Shown one piece after another: positions 26,673 through 34,588 of a stretch of 64,000 nucleotides of DNA. This DNA is from Kutzneria sp. 744. Lineage in GTDB: Bacteria > Actinomycetota > Actinomycetes > Mycobacteriales > Pseudonocardiaceae. How positions within the stretch are numbered: position 1 is the first letter of the stretch; every line of letters begins with the position of its first letter. Both the position numbers and the translations under genes were made by a program. The stretch spans positions 7,822,810 to 7,886,809 of the forward strand of contig NZ_KK037166.1 in the NCBI RefSeq assembly GCF_000568255.1. Direction: 5' to 3'. The notes under the pieces were generated by a model. That model ran no database searches. It was not told the DNA's origin and saw nothing but the letters and a program-made list of their open reading frames with translations.

Positions 26673-27716
26673 TCAGGCCGAAGCCTGGTCCACGAATTCG
26701 GTGGTGTAGGTCTCAGTGAGACGGACGCTGTCCTTCTTGCCCTTGACGTTCGGGGAGAACTGGCTGAGCACGGTGAGCACGTTCTCCGCCCCGGCCGAGG
26801 GCATCTTGCCATCGCTGTTGAACATGGACTTGGTGTCGCCGACGGCCTTCTCGTACAGGGCCTTGTCGCTGCCCGCGTAGTCGGCCGGCATCTTGGCGGC
26901 GATCTCGGCCCCGGAGTGCGAGGAGATGAACTTCAGGGTCTTGACCAGGGCGTTGGCCAGCTTCTGCACCACCGGCTTGTGCGCCTTGACGTAGTCGCAG
27001 CTCATGTACAGCGAGCTGGCCGGATACAGCCCGCCCAGCGCCGCCTTCGTGCCCTCCTCGGTGCGCATGTCCAGCAGCACCTTGCCCTTGCCGGTGGACA
27101 CCAGCTGGGCCACCGTGGGGTCCGTTGTCATGCCGGCGTCAATTTGGCCGTTTTCCAGCGAGGCGACAAAAGTGCTGCCGGCCCCGGCCTTCACCTCCGT
27201 GTAGTCGGTGCCGGCCTTGAGTCCGTGTTGCTGGCCCAGGTACTGGGTGAGGAAGTCGGTGGACGAGCCCAGATCGGTCACGCCCAGCCTGCGCCCCTTG
27301 AAGTCGGCCGCCGACCTGATCTCCGCGGCCTTGGTCGGCGAGACCATTTCCACCTCGCCCGGGATGTTGGCCAGCTGCACCACGCTCTCCAGGCACTTGC
27401 CCTTGGTCTGCAGGTCGATCGTGTGGTCGTAGAAGCCCACCACCGCCTGCACGTCGCCGGAGATCAGCGAGTTCTCCGCGTTCACTCCGGCCTGCTGGGT
27501 GGCCAGGTCGACGGTGATGCCCTGCTCCTTGAAGTAGCCCAGCTGGTCGGCCAGCTTGGCCGGCAGGTAGATGACCTTGTCGATGCCGCCGACCATGATC
27601 CGGACATGGTCCGTGCCGCCGGCCGTGGCCGAGTCCGTGCGGGAGTCACGGCACGCCGCCAGGCCGAGCACGGTCGCCGCGGCCAGCACCAGCGTGACAG
27701 GGGTACGCAGGTTCAC
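26673..27716 (-). CDS. NMT1/SsuA-type ABC transporter substrate-binding lipoprotein
   Basis: The protein starts at GTG 27716 and has 347 residues. A lipoprotein signal ends in LGLAACRDS (Cys of the lipobox). The mature part has SsuA/ThiY features: VRIMVGGIDKVIYLPAKLADQLGYFKEQGI (parts: LPAKLADQLGYFKEQGITV), AVVGFYDHT, FKGRRLGVTDLGSSTDF, GQIDAGMTTDPT. This family binds sulfonates, nitrate, taurine, thiamine precursors or aromatic acids. It is the third gene of the operon, overlapping the permease by four bases (GTGA). Confidence 0.88.
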   Translation of the reverse strand: MNLRTPVTLVLAAATVLGLAACRDSRTDSATAGGTDHVRIMVGGIDKVIYLPAKLADQLGYFKEQGITVDLATQQAGVNAENSLISGDVQAVVGFYDHTIDLQTKGKCLESVVQLANIPGEVEMVSPTKAAEIRSAADFKGRRLGVTDLGSSTDFLTQYLGQQHGLKAGTDYTEVKAGAGSTFVASLENGQIDAGMTTDPTVAQLVSTGKGKVLLDMRTEEGTKAALGGLYPASSLYMSCDYVKAHKPVVQKLANALVKTLKFISSHSGAEIAAKMPADYAGSDKALYEKAVGDTKSMFNSDGKMPSAGAENVLTVLSQFSPNVKGKKDSVRLTETYTTEFVDQASA

Positions 27717-28582
27717 AGTTGGGCTCCTTGCTCGTGGGCCGCGGTCGGCCGCCACTTGAGCAGCCGCTTCTCGAGTGCGGTGAGGATCGCCTCGGCCAGC
27801 AGGGCCAGCACGGTGATGACGATCATGCCGGCGTAGATGCCGGGGGTGTCGAAGTTGCCCTGGGAGCGGGAGATCAGCAGGCCGAGGCCGGTCTCGGCGC
27901 CGACGACCTCGCCGACGACGGCGCCGATGAGGGCGAAGCCGAAGGCGGAGTGCAGGGAGGCCAGGATCCAGGAGGTGGCGCTGGGCAGCACGATGGTCAT
28001 GAGCACCTGGAACCGGCTGGCGCCCAGCACCCGGGCGTTGTTGATGAGGTTGCGGTCCACCTCGCGGGCGCCCTGGAAGGCGTTGAAGAACACGGCGAAG
28101 AACACCAGGATGAACGCCGTCGCGATCTTGGACTGCATACCGAGGCCGAACCAGATCACGAACAGCGCGGCCAGCACGATGCGGGGCACGGCGTTGAGGG
28201 CCTTGATGAACGGCGCGCAGATGTCCGACAGCAGCGGGCTGCGGCCCAGCAGCACACCGAGCACGATGCCGGCCAGCGCGCCGATCAGGAAGCCGATCAC
28301 GGCCTCCTGCATGGTGGCGGCGATGTTCGTCCAGATCGAGCCCTGGCTGGTGCCGACGGTGAACCAGTCGACCAGCTTGGCCCACACCTCGCTGGGCTTG
28401 GAGTAGAAGAACGGGTCGATCCAGTAGGTGGCGGCCAGCTCCCAGCTGCCCAGCCACACGGCCACCAGCACGACCCGGATCGACCACACCTTGAGCCGCC
28501 GGTTGCGAGCCGCCCGGGCCGCGCCGGTCAGCTCCCGCGCCGGGATCGCCTCCGTCTCAGCTGGCAACGACACTGCGCTCAC
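27713..28582 (-). CDS. NitT/TauT-family ABC transporter permease
   Basis: The 289-residue membrane protein has six hydrophobic segments and the family loop GASRFQVLMTIVLPSATSWILASL with the EAA-type pattern; also PRIVLAALFVIWFGLG and GLGLLISRSQG. It overlaps the ATPase gene by 26 bases and the binding-protein gene by four, so the three form one operon. It would form the homodimeric channel for the importer. Confidence 0.92.
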   Translation of the reverse strand: MSAVSLPAETEAIPARELTGAARAARNRRLKVWSIRVVLVAVWLGSWELAATYWIDPFFYSKPSEVWAKLVDWFTVGTSQGSIWTNIAATMQEAVIGFLIGALAGIVLGVLLGRSPLLSDICAPFIKALNAVPRIVLAALFVIWFGLGMQSKIATAFILVFFAVFFNAFQGAREVDRNLINNARVLGASRFQVLMTIVLPSATSWILASLHSAFGFALIGAVVGEVVGAETGLGLLISRSQGNFDTPGIYAGMIVITVLALLAEAILTALEKRLLKWRPTAAHEQGAQL

Positions 28583-29363
28583 GGGCCTTGTCCACCTCTT
28601 CCCGCAACGATTCCCAGATCTCCCGGTACACGGACTGGAACTCCGGCGTCATCCGGATCTCCTCCACCAGCCGCGGCCGCGGCAGGTGCACGTCGAACGT
28701 GGACTTCACGGTGGCCGGGCTGGCCGTCATGACGATCACCTTGTCCGCCAACGCGATCGCCTCGTCCAGGTCGTGCGTGACGAAGACGACGGCGGCGTTG
28801 GTGCCCGACCACAGGCGGAGCAGCTCGTCCTGCATCAGGGCCCGGGTCTGCACGTCCAGGGCGCTGAACGGCTCGTCCATGAGCAGGATCGACGGCTCGT
28901 TGACCAGGGTCGCGGCCAGGGCCACGCGCTTGCGCATGCCGCCGGACAGCTGGTGCGGGTAGTAGCCGGCGAACTTGGCCAGCCCGACCTTCTCCACCCA
29001 GACCCGGGCCTTCTCCCGGGCCTTGGCCTTGGACGCGCCGCGGTAGCGCGGTCCGGCGGCCACGTTGTCCAGCACCGAGCGCCACGGCTGCACGGCGTCG
29101 TTCTGGAACATGTAGCCGATGCCCTCGGGGATGCCCAGCACCGGCTCGCCGCGCACGAGGGCGATGCCGCTGGACGGCGGTTCGAGCCCGGAGACCAGCG
29201 ACAGGGTCGTGGACTTGCCGCAGCCGGTGGGACCGACCACCGCCACGAACTCGCCGGGCTGCACGGACAGGGTCAGTTCTCGGACGGCGGTGTGCACGCC
29301 GCCGGTCGCGCCGCGGAAGCGTTTGGTCGCCGCCCGCAGCTCGATGACGGGTCCGGTCGTCAT
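28557..29363 (-). CDS. NitT/TauT-family ABC transporter ATP-binding protein
   Basis: From ATG 29363, preceded by AAGGAGC, the protein has 268 residues. It shows Walker A GPTGCGKST, Q-loop YMFQNDAVQPWRSVLDNV, signature LSGGMRKRV, Walker B SILLMDEPFSALD and switch VFVTHDLDEA. These wordings are those of SsuB/TauB/NrtD ATPases. It is the first gene of the importer operon. It faces the two-component system genes across a 143-bp divergent region with a perfect palindrome. Confidence 0.93.
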   Translation of the reverse strand: MTTGPVIELRAATKRFRGATGGVHTAVRELTLSVQPGEFVAVVGPTGCGKSTTLSLVSGLEPPSSGIALVRGEPVLGIPEGIGYMFQNDAVQPWRSVLDNVAAGPRYRGASKAKAREKARVWVEKVGLAKFAGYYPHQLSGGMRKRVALAATLVNEPSILLMDEPFSALDVQTRALMQDELLRLWSGTNAAVVFVTHDLDEAIALADKVIVMTASPATVKSTFDVHLPRPRLVEEIRMTPEFQSVYREIWESLREEVDKARERSVVAS

Positions 29364-29399
29364 TGGCCAGCTCCTTATGTCTGCTGGCGCAGGACCGTA

Positions 29400-29415
29400 G
29401 GTGGCCGCGGCCACC
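29400..29415. promoter_or_regulatory. Perfect palindrome in the divergent importer/two-component region
   Basis: GGTGGCCGCGGCCACC is a perfect 16-bp palindrome, 37 bases upstream of the ATPase start and 92 bases upstream of the kinase start. It may bind the response regulator. The sequence is GC-rich and could be chance. Confidence 0.3.
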
Positions 29416-29506
29416 GTGCGAAGCCTTGTCGCGCTTGTCCGCCCATCGCGCGTTAACCGTGTTTCGCACGTTCTGCTCACGGGGGTTCGCGGCGTAGGGT
29501 CCGGCC

Positions 29507-31084
29507 ATGGCGCCGCCCCGGATGCGGTTCGCCCGGCAGGTGCTGCTGCTTCAGATCGGCGTGGTCGTGCTGGTCGTCGGAGTGGGGTTCGCCCTGGTCG
29601 GGTGGCTGCTGTACGACAACCTGACCGGCCAGTACAAAGCACGGGCGCTGGCCGTGGCCCAATCGGTCGCGGCCAACCCCGACGTCGGCGACGCCGTCGC
29701 CGCGGCCGACTCCAGCGGCCTGGTGGAGATCCGCGCCGAGGCGGTGCGCATCCGCACCGGGGCGCTGTTCGTGGTGGTCACCGACCGTAAAGGGATCCGC
29801 TACGCGCACCCCAACCCGGACGAGGTGGGCGAGCTGGTCAGCACCGACTTCACCGAGGTCGTGGCCGGCAAGGAGGTGGCCAACATGGACACCGGCACGC
29901 TCGGCTACTCGGCCCGGGGCAAGGTGCCGCTGCGCGACCACACCGGGGCCATCGTCGGCGAGGTCAGCGTCGGCTTCGACGCCAGCACCATCTGGGACTC
30001 CCTGCTGCTCGCGCTGGCGTGGTGCGCGCTCGGGCTGGTCGGCGCCCTGGCCGTGGGCGTGGCGGGGTCGGCGCTCTTGAACCGCCTGCTGAAGCGGCGA
30101 ACCTTGGGCCTGGAGCCGTCCGAGTTGTCGGAGTTGGTGCAGCAGCGGGAGGCCGTGCTGCACGGGATCGGCGAAGGCGTGCTGGCGGTGGATCCGGCCG
30201 GCCGCGTGTCCGTCTGCAACGACGAGGCGGCCCGACTTCTCGGCAGTGCACCGTCTCCGGGCACACCGCTGTCCACTTTGGAGCTGCCGGCCCGCATCGT
30301 CGAGGCGGTCTCCGACGGCACACCGGTGGACAATCTCATTGCCGTGGCCGGAGATCGGGTGCTCGTGGCGACCTCACGCCCGGTGCGGCGGGATGACATC
30401 AACCTCGGCACGGTGTTGACGCTGCGGGACCGGACCGACCTGGAAACCCTGACCCGGGAACTGGATTCCGTGCACCGGCTGACCGATGCGTTGCGGGCGC
30501 AGCAACACGAGTTCGCCAACCGGCTGCACACCCTGTCCGGGCTGCTCCAGACCGGTCACCACAACGAGGCCGTCGACTACCTCCAGGCGTTGTCGACCAC
30601 GCCGGTGATCCCGCTGGGTCCCGCGGCGGTGCCGGATCCCTATCTTCAGGCCTTCGTGTCGGCGAAAAGCGTTGCGGCGGCCGAGAAGGGTGTGACCTTG
30701 GAGGTCGGCGAGGCCAGCTGGGTGCCGACGAAGGTGATCGCCCCGGTCGAGGTCACGACCGTGCTGGGCAACCTCGTCGACAATGCCGTGGAGGCCGCGC
30801 GTCTGGGCGCTCGCCGCCCGGCGCGGGTGGAGCTGGACCTCGTCGCCGACGGGTCGACCCTGCACGTGTCGGTGGTCGACAGCGGCGACGGCGTCCCGGA
30901 ACGCCTGCGGGACACAGCGTTCCTCGAAGGCGTGTCCACTAAGGACACTCCGGGTCACGGCCTCGGGCTGGCGCTGACCCGGCAGGCGGCGCGGGCGCTG
31001 GGCGGCGACGTGCGGCTGGCCGATCCCGGCGGCCCCGACCATGGCGCGGTGTTCGCCGCCAACTTGCCGGAGGTGCTGGCGTGA
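29507..31084 (+). CDS. CitA/DcuS-like sensor histidine kinase
   Basis: The 525-residue protein has a first transmembrane helix (LLLQIGVVVLVVGVGFALVG), an extracellular PAS/sCache-type sensor (about 40-165; VVVTDRKGIRYAHPNPDEVG), a second helix, a cytoplasmic PAS (about 210-310), the phosphoacceptor QQHEFANRLHTLSGLL with His334, and an HATPase (NLVDNAVEAA, GDGVPE, TKDTPGHGLGLALTR). The H-box 'HEFxNRLHT' is specific to the DcuS/CitA family, which normally senses di- or tricarboxylates. It is followed after 22 bases by its response regulator. It diverges from a NitT/TauT importer. Confidence 0.92.
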   Translation: MAPPRMRFARQVLLLQIGVVVLVVGVGFALVGWLLYDNLTGQYKARALAVAQSVAANPDVGDAVAAADSSGLVEIRAEAVRIRTGALFVVVTDRKGIRYAHPNPDEVGELVSTDFTEVVAGKEVANMDTGTLGYSARGKVPLRDHTGAIVGEVSVGFDASTIWDSLLLALAWCALGLVGALAVGVAGSALLNRLLKRRTLGLEPSELSELVQQREAVLHGIGEGVLAVDPAGRVSVCNDEAARLLGSAPSPGTPLSTLELPARIVEAVSDGTPVDNLIAVAGDRVLVATSRPVRRDDINLGTVLTLRDRTDLETLTRELDSVHRLTDALRAQQHEFANRLHTLSGLLQTGHHNEAVDYLQALSTTPVIPLGPAAVPDPYLQAFVSAKSVAAAEKGVTLEVGEASWVPTKVIAPVEVTTVLGNLVDNAVEAARLGARRPARVELDLVADGSTLHVSVVDSGDGVPERLRDTAFLEGVSTKDTPGHGLGLALTRQAARALGGDVRLADPGGPDHGAVFAANLPEVLA

Positions 31085-31106
31085 ACGGTGTTGTGGAGGT
31101 GTCCGG

Positions 31107-31766
31107 GTGATCCGCGTTCTGGTCGTGGAGGACGATTTCCGCGTCGCCCAGGTGCATTCGGCGTTCACCGACCGGGTGCCCGGCTTCGTGGTGGTCGGCT
31201 CCGCCCGCACCGCCGCCGAGGCGTCGGCCATGATCGCCGAGCTGGGGCCGGATCTCGTGCTGCTGGACACCTATCTGCCCGACCGGTCGGGGCTGGAGCT
31301 GCTGGTCGAGATCTCCGTCGACACGATCATGCTCACGGCCGCCTCCGACGCCGCCGCGGTGCGGGCCGCGATCACCGCCGGGGCGCTGAACTACCTGGTC
31401 AAGCCGTTCACTGCCGAGCAGTTGGGGGAGCGGCTGCTGGCCTACGCCCGCTTCCACAACCAGCTGTCGCCGGCCGGCCGGGCCCTGACCCAGGAGGAGA
31501 TCGACCGCGCGATCAGGACCCTGCACGACGGCGACCACCCGCACGCCCCCAAAGGCCAGTCACCGGTGACCGCCAAGCTCGTGTCGGACGCTTTGCGGGC
31601 CGCCGACGGGCCGTGTTCCGCGGCCGAGATCGCCACCACGCTGGGCATCGCCCGCGCGACCGCCCAGCGCTACTTGGCCGCCTTGGCCCAGGAAGGCACC
31701 GCCACGATGAGCCTGCGCTACGGCCTCACCGGACGCCCCGAGCATCAATACGGGTGGAAGGGCTAA
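31107..31766 (+). CDS. CitB/DcuR-like response regulator
   Basis: Starting at GTG 31107 (GGAGGT site) the protein has 219 residues. The receiver domain has the acidic pair EDD (9-10), phospho-acceptor Asp54 (LVLLDTYLPD), Thr near 77 and Lys in LVKPF. The C-terminal domain (GPCSAAEIATTLGIARATAQRYLAAL) is the HTH typical of CitB/DcuR regulators. It pairs with the kinase just upstream. Its stop overlaps the convergent SMI1/KNR4 gene by four bases. Likely targets are the divergent importer operon and itself. Confidence 0.92.
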   Translation: MIRVLVVEDDFRVAQVHSAFTDRVPGFVVVGSARTAAEASAMIAELGPDLVLLDTYLPDRSGLELLVEISVDTIMLTAASDAAAVRAAITAGALNYLVKPFTAEQLGERLLAYARFHNQLSPAGRALTQEEIDRAIRTLHDGDHPHAPKGQSPVTAKLVSDALRAADGPCSAAEIATTLGIARATAQRYLAALAQEGTATMSLRYGLTGRPEHQYGWKG

Positions 31767-32230
31767 CGCTCGCCCTCCCACAACTCCACGGCCATGGCGG
31801 CGAAGTTCTCGTGCGGGCTGGGGTCCTCGCCGTCGCCCGGCCACCATTCGTACGCGGTCCACTCGCCGTCCCCGGGATGCAGGAACAGGTAGTGCCCGGC
31901 GCCGCCGTCGTCGAGGGAGATGAGCAGGCACTGCGCCAGGACTGCCGCGTGGTCGGCGAAGAAGTCCATGTCCGGCGTGGACCAGGCGGCCAGCAGCTCG
32001 GGCTCGGTCTCCCGCAGCCAGCCGATCTGTTTGGCCGGCAGCAGGTCGACGGCGAAGACGTCCGCGCTCAAGCCGTTGCTGGCCAACAGGAAGTTCCGGT
32101 AACCGGGCGGCAGTCGCACTCCGAGCCGTTGCTCGGCGGCGAGCACGTCCTCCTCGGCGGCCGGCGGGTGTCCGGCGCCGCCCAGGAATTCCGACCACTC
32201 GGCGGTGGTCGACGGGTGAGCGAGGTCCAT
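31763..32230 (-). CDS. SMI1/KNR4 (SUKH) domain protein
   Basis: The 155-residue protein has the SUKH pattern: VLAAEQRLGVRLPPGYRNFLLASNG near residues 28-52, with ITWL-like QIGWLRETEPE, CLLISLDDGGAGHYLFLHPGDGE and EWWPGDGEDPSPHENFAAMA. SUKH proteins are often immunity proteins of polymorphic toxin systems. No toxin gene is adjacent, so an orphan immunity or housekeeping role is possible. It is convergent with the response regulator. Confidence 0.85.
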   Translation of the reverse strand: MDLAHPSTTAEWSEFLGGAGHPPAAEEDVLAAEQRLGVRLPPGYRNFLLASNGLSADVFAVDLLPAKQIGWLRETEPELLAAWSTPDMDFFADHAAVLAQCLLISLDDGGAGHYLFLHPGDGEWTAYEWWPGDGEDPSPHENFAAMAVELWEGER

Positions 32231-32263
32231 GGCCGGCCACCCTAGTCAACTACGCTGGCCGCC

Positions 32264-33085
32264 ATGAATTCGCTGTCGATGATCGACACCTGGTCGGCCG
32301 AGCACGCGGCGGTGGCCGTGGTCGACGCCGACGGCACGGTCCTTGGCTCCTACGGCCCGCTCGACCACGTCTTCCCGCTGGCCTCGGTGACCAAGCCGCT
32401 GGTGGCCTACGCGGCGCTGATCGCCGTCGAGGAGGGGGCCGTCGAGCTGGACCAGCCGGCCGGCCCCGAGGGCGCGACGATCCGGCACCTGCTCGCCCAC
32501 GCCTCCGGCCTGGCCTTCGACGACCACCAGACCGTCGCCGCCCCGGGCACCCGCCGGGTCTACTCCAGCGCCGGCTTCGAGGTGCTGGCTGCCGCCATCC
32601 AGGACGCCACCGGCATCGCGTTCCCGCAGTACCTGGCCGAAGCCGTCTTCGAGCCGCTGAAGATGAGCACCGCCAGGCTGGTCGGCCCGGCCGGCTCGGG
32701 CGCGGAGGCCAGCTGCGCCGACCTGATCCACTTCGCCACCGAGCTGCAAGCGCCGACGCTCGTCGCGGCGGAGACGCTGGCCGAGGCGACCAGCGTCGTC
32801 TTCCCCGGCCTCGACGGCGTGCTGCCCGGCTTCGGCAATCAGCGGCCCAACGACTGGGGGCTCGGCTTCGAGATCCGCTCGGCCAAGTGCCCGCACTGGA
32901 CCGGCGGCCACAACTCGCCCCGCACCTACGGCCACTTCGGCGCGGCCGGCACCTTCCTCTGGGTCGACCCGGAGGCGCGGCTGGCGGCCGTCGCGCTCAC
33001 CGACCGGCCCTTCGACCAGTGGGCCACCGAGGTCTGGCCGCCGTTCAACGACGCGATCCTGGCGGAAACCTCCGATCGACGGTAG
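32264..33085 (+). CDS. Serine beta-lactamase-like hydrolase
   Basis: The 273-residue protein has the class C/EstB-type catalytic motif SVTK (Ser41, Lys44), LLAHASGLAF, YSSAGFEVLA in place of YxN, and HFGAAG in place of KTG/HxG. There is no signal peptide, so it acts in the cytoplasm, which favours an esterase or D-amino peptide hydrolase role over antibiotic resistance. It is monocistronic, diverging from the SUKH gene across 33 bp. Confidence 0.85.
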   Translation: MNSLSMIDTWSAEHAAVAVVDADGTVLGSYGPLDHVFPLASVTKPLVAYAALIAVEEGAVELDQPAGPEGATIRHLLAHASGLAFDDHQTVAAPGTRRVYSSAGFEVLAAAIQDATGIAFPQYLAEAVFEPLKMSTARLVGPAGSGAEASCADLIHFATELQAPTLVAAETLAEATSVVFPGLDGVLPGFGNQRPNDWGLGFEIRSAKCPHWTGGHNSPRTYGHFGAAGTFLWVDPEARLAAVALTDRPFDQWATEVWPPFNDAILAETSDRR

Positions 33086-33139
33086 CGAGCCATGCTCAGC
33101 ACACGCTGAAGTGGAGTTCCCTGCGAGAGAGGAACTTCC

Positions 33140-33955
33140 ATGCTCAAGTACCTCGCCGCCGTCGCGCTCCTGGCGGCCGCACTGGCCCCGACCGCGCAGG
33201 CCGCGCCTGTTGCCGCGGCCGTCGACTTCACCGGCACGGTGAAGCTCAGCAACTGCTCCGGCTCGGTGGTGAAGCCGCCGTCGGCCAGCGTGAACGACAA
33301 GGCGCTGGTGCTGTCCAACGGCCACTGCTACGAGGGCGGCTTCCTCGACCCGGGCGAGGTGCTGGTCAACCGGGCCTCCTCGCGGACGTTCAGCCTGCTC
33401 TCGGCCAACGGCCAGAGCACGGTGGCGACCCTGCGGGCCAGCAAGCTGGCCTACGCCACCATGACCGACACCGACGTCACGATCTACCAGCTCACCAGCA
33501 CGTACGCCCAGATCCAGTCCCAGTACGGGATCAAGCCGCTCACCCTGTCGGCCGCGCACCCCACCGCCGGCGCGTCGATCCGGGTCGTCTCCGGCTACTG
33601 GAAGAAGATCTACTCCTGCCGGGTCGACGGCTTCGTCACCCAGCTGCACGAGGACAACTGGGTGTGGAAGGACTCCGTGCGCTACAGCACGCCCGGCTGC
33701 GAGGTCATCGGCGGCACCTCGGGCTCGCCCGTGGTCGACGCCTCCACCGGCGCGGTCGTGGCCGTGAACAACACGATCAACGAGAGCGGCGAGCGCTGCA
33801 CCCTGGACAACCCGTGCGAGGTTGACGCCGCCGGCAACGTCACCGTGCACAAGGGTGTCGGCTACGCCGAGGAGACGTACCTGATCAACACCTGCGTCGA
33901 CACCGGCAACACCATCAACCTCAACAAGGCCGGCTGCGCCCTGCCCAAGCCCTAG
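33140..33955 (+). CDS. Secreted trypsin-like serine protease (S1/PA clan)
   Basis: A 22-residue signal peptide (MLKYLAAVALLAAALAPTAQ) ends at AQA. In the 271-residue precursor the catalytic triad reads His62 (LSNGHCYE), Asp112 (TDTDVTIY) and Ser194 (GGTSGSPVVD). Cysteine pairs (Cys39/Cys63, Cys160/Cys187 and a C-terminal pair) suit extracellular folding. There is no long propeptide, unlike streptogrisins, so it resembles glutamyl endopeptidase/V8-like or trypsin-domain proteins of actinomycetes. The start has GAGAGGAA inside a weak hairpin. Confidence 0.85.
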   Translation: MLKYLAAVALLAAALAPTAQAAPVAAAVDFTGTVKLSNCSGSVVKPPSASVNDKALVLSNGHCYEGGFLDPGEVLVNRASSRTFSLLSANGQSTVATLRASKLAYATMTDTDVTIYQLTSTYAQIQSQYGIKPLTLSAAHPTAGASIRVVSGYWKKIYSCRVDGFVTQLHEDNWVWKDSVRYSTPGCEVIGGTSGSPVVDASTGAVVAVNNTINESGERCTLDNPCEVDAAGNVTVHKGVGYAEETYLINTCVDTGNTINLNKAGCALPKP

Positions 33956-34397
33956 TCGTGTTCGGCGGCCAGCAGGCGCTCGCACAACAGCCTGCTGGCC
34001 GTCACCACGTCGTCCCGTCGCCGCTCCCACTCGGGGCGTGCCCTCGGCCGCCAGCAGCGCCTTGTGCGCCCTCCACCAGCGAGCCCGTCGCGTCCACCAG
34101 CTCCGGACCCTGCCCGGCGCCGACGAGCGTGGCGGCGCGGCGGGGGCCCAGCTCCGTGGCCAGGTCCACCACCTGCCGGGCCAGCGTGTGCAACTTGACG
34201 TTGTACTGCTGGGAAAGCTCGACCAGCAGCTGGAAACCCTGCTGCGGCGCGTGCTCCCCGACGGCCGCGAGCAGCCCGGTCGCCTGGGCGATCACGGTCC
34301 TGGTGCGCAGCGCGCGCCGCAGGCCGTCGATCTCGCTCTCCAGCTCGGCGACCCGCGCGCGCAGCCGGTCCGAATCCGATGGCGGTGCGACGGTCAC
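33952..34397 (-). CDS. ANTAR-domain RNA-binding antiterminator protein, twice frameshifted at the 3' end
   Basis: From GTG 34397 a coiled coil (RLRARVAELESEIDGLRRAL) leads into an ANTAR domain (RTRTVIAQATGLLAAVGEHA, LLVELSQQYNVKLHTLARQVV). After LVDATGSLVE the frame is lost. Removing one base in the C3 run at 34069-34071 gives VEAHKALLAAEGTP, and removing one in the G4 run at 34033-34036 gives PEWERRRDDVVTASRLLCERLL, ending at 33952 as a coherent 147-residue protein. ANTAR proteins bind paired RNA hairpins to allow transcription through terminators. Its start is not supported by a clear ribosome site. Two indels in one short gene suggest sequencing error. Confidence 0.75.
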
Positions 34398-34588
34398 GCC
34401 CGCCCCACTGTCGATCTCGCCATGTCTGGGTCCCGCACCTCTCGCCGTCGTCAGCACAGCGCGAGGCCGGGAAACGGCCGCCAGCGAGCGCAAGCCCGGG
34501 CGCGTTTCCGCGCCTCGCGTGGAGCTTGCGGCTGGTTTCTCAACCGCGATGACGATCACGGTAGTGACATCGGCGGCCCGAACACAAC

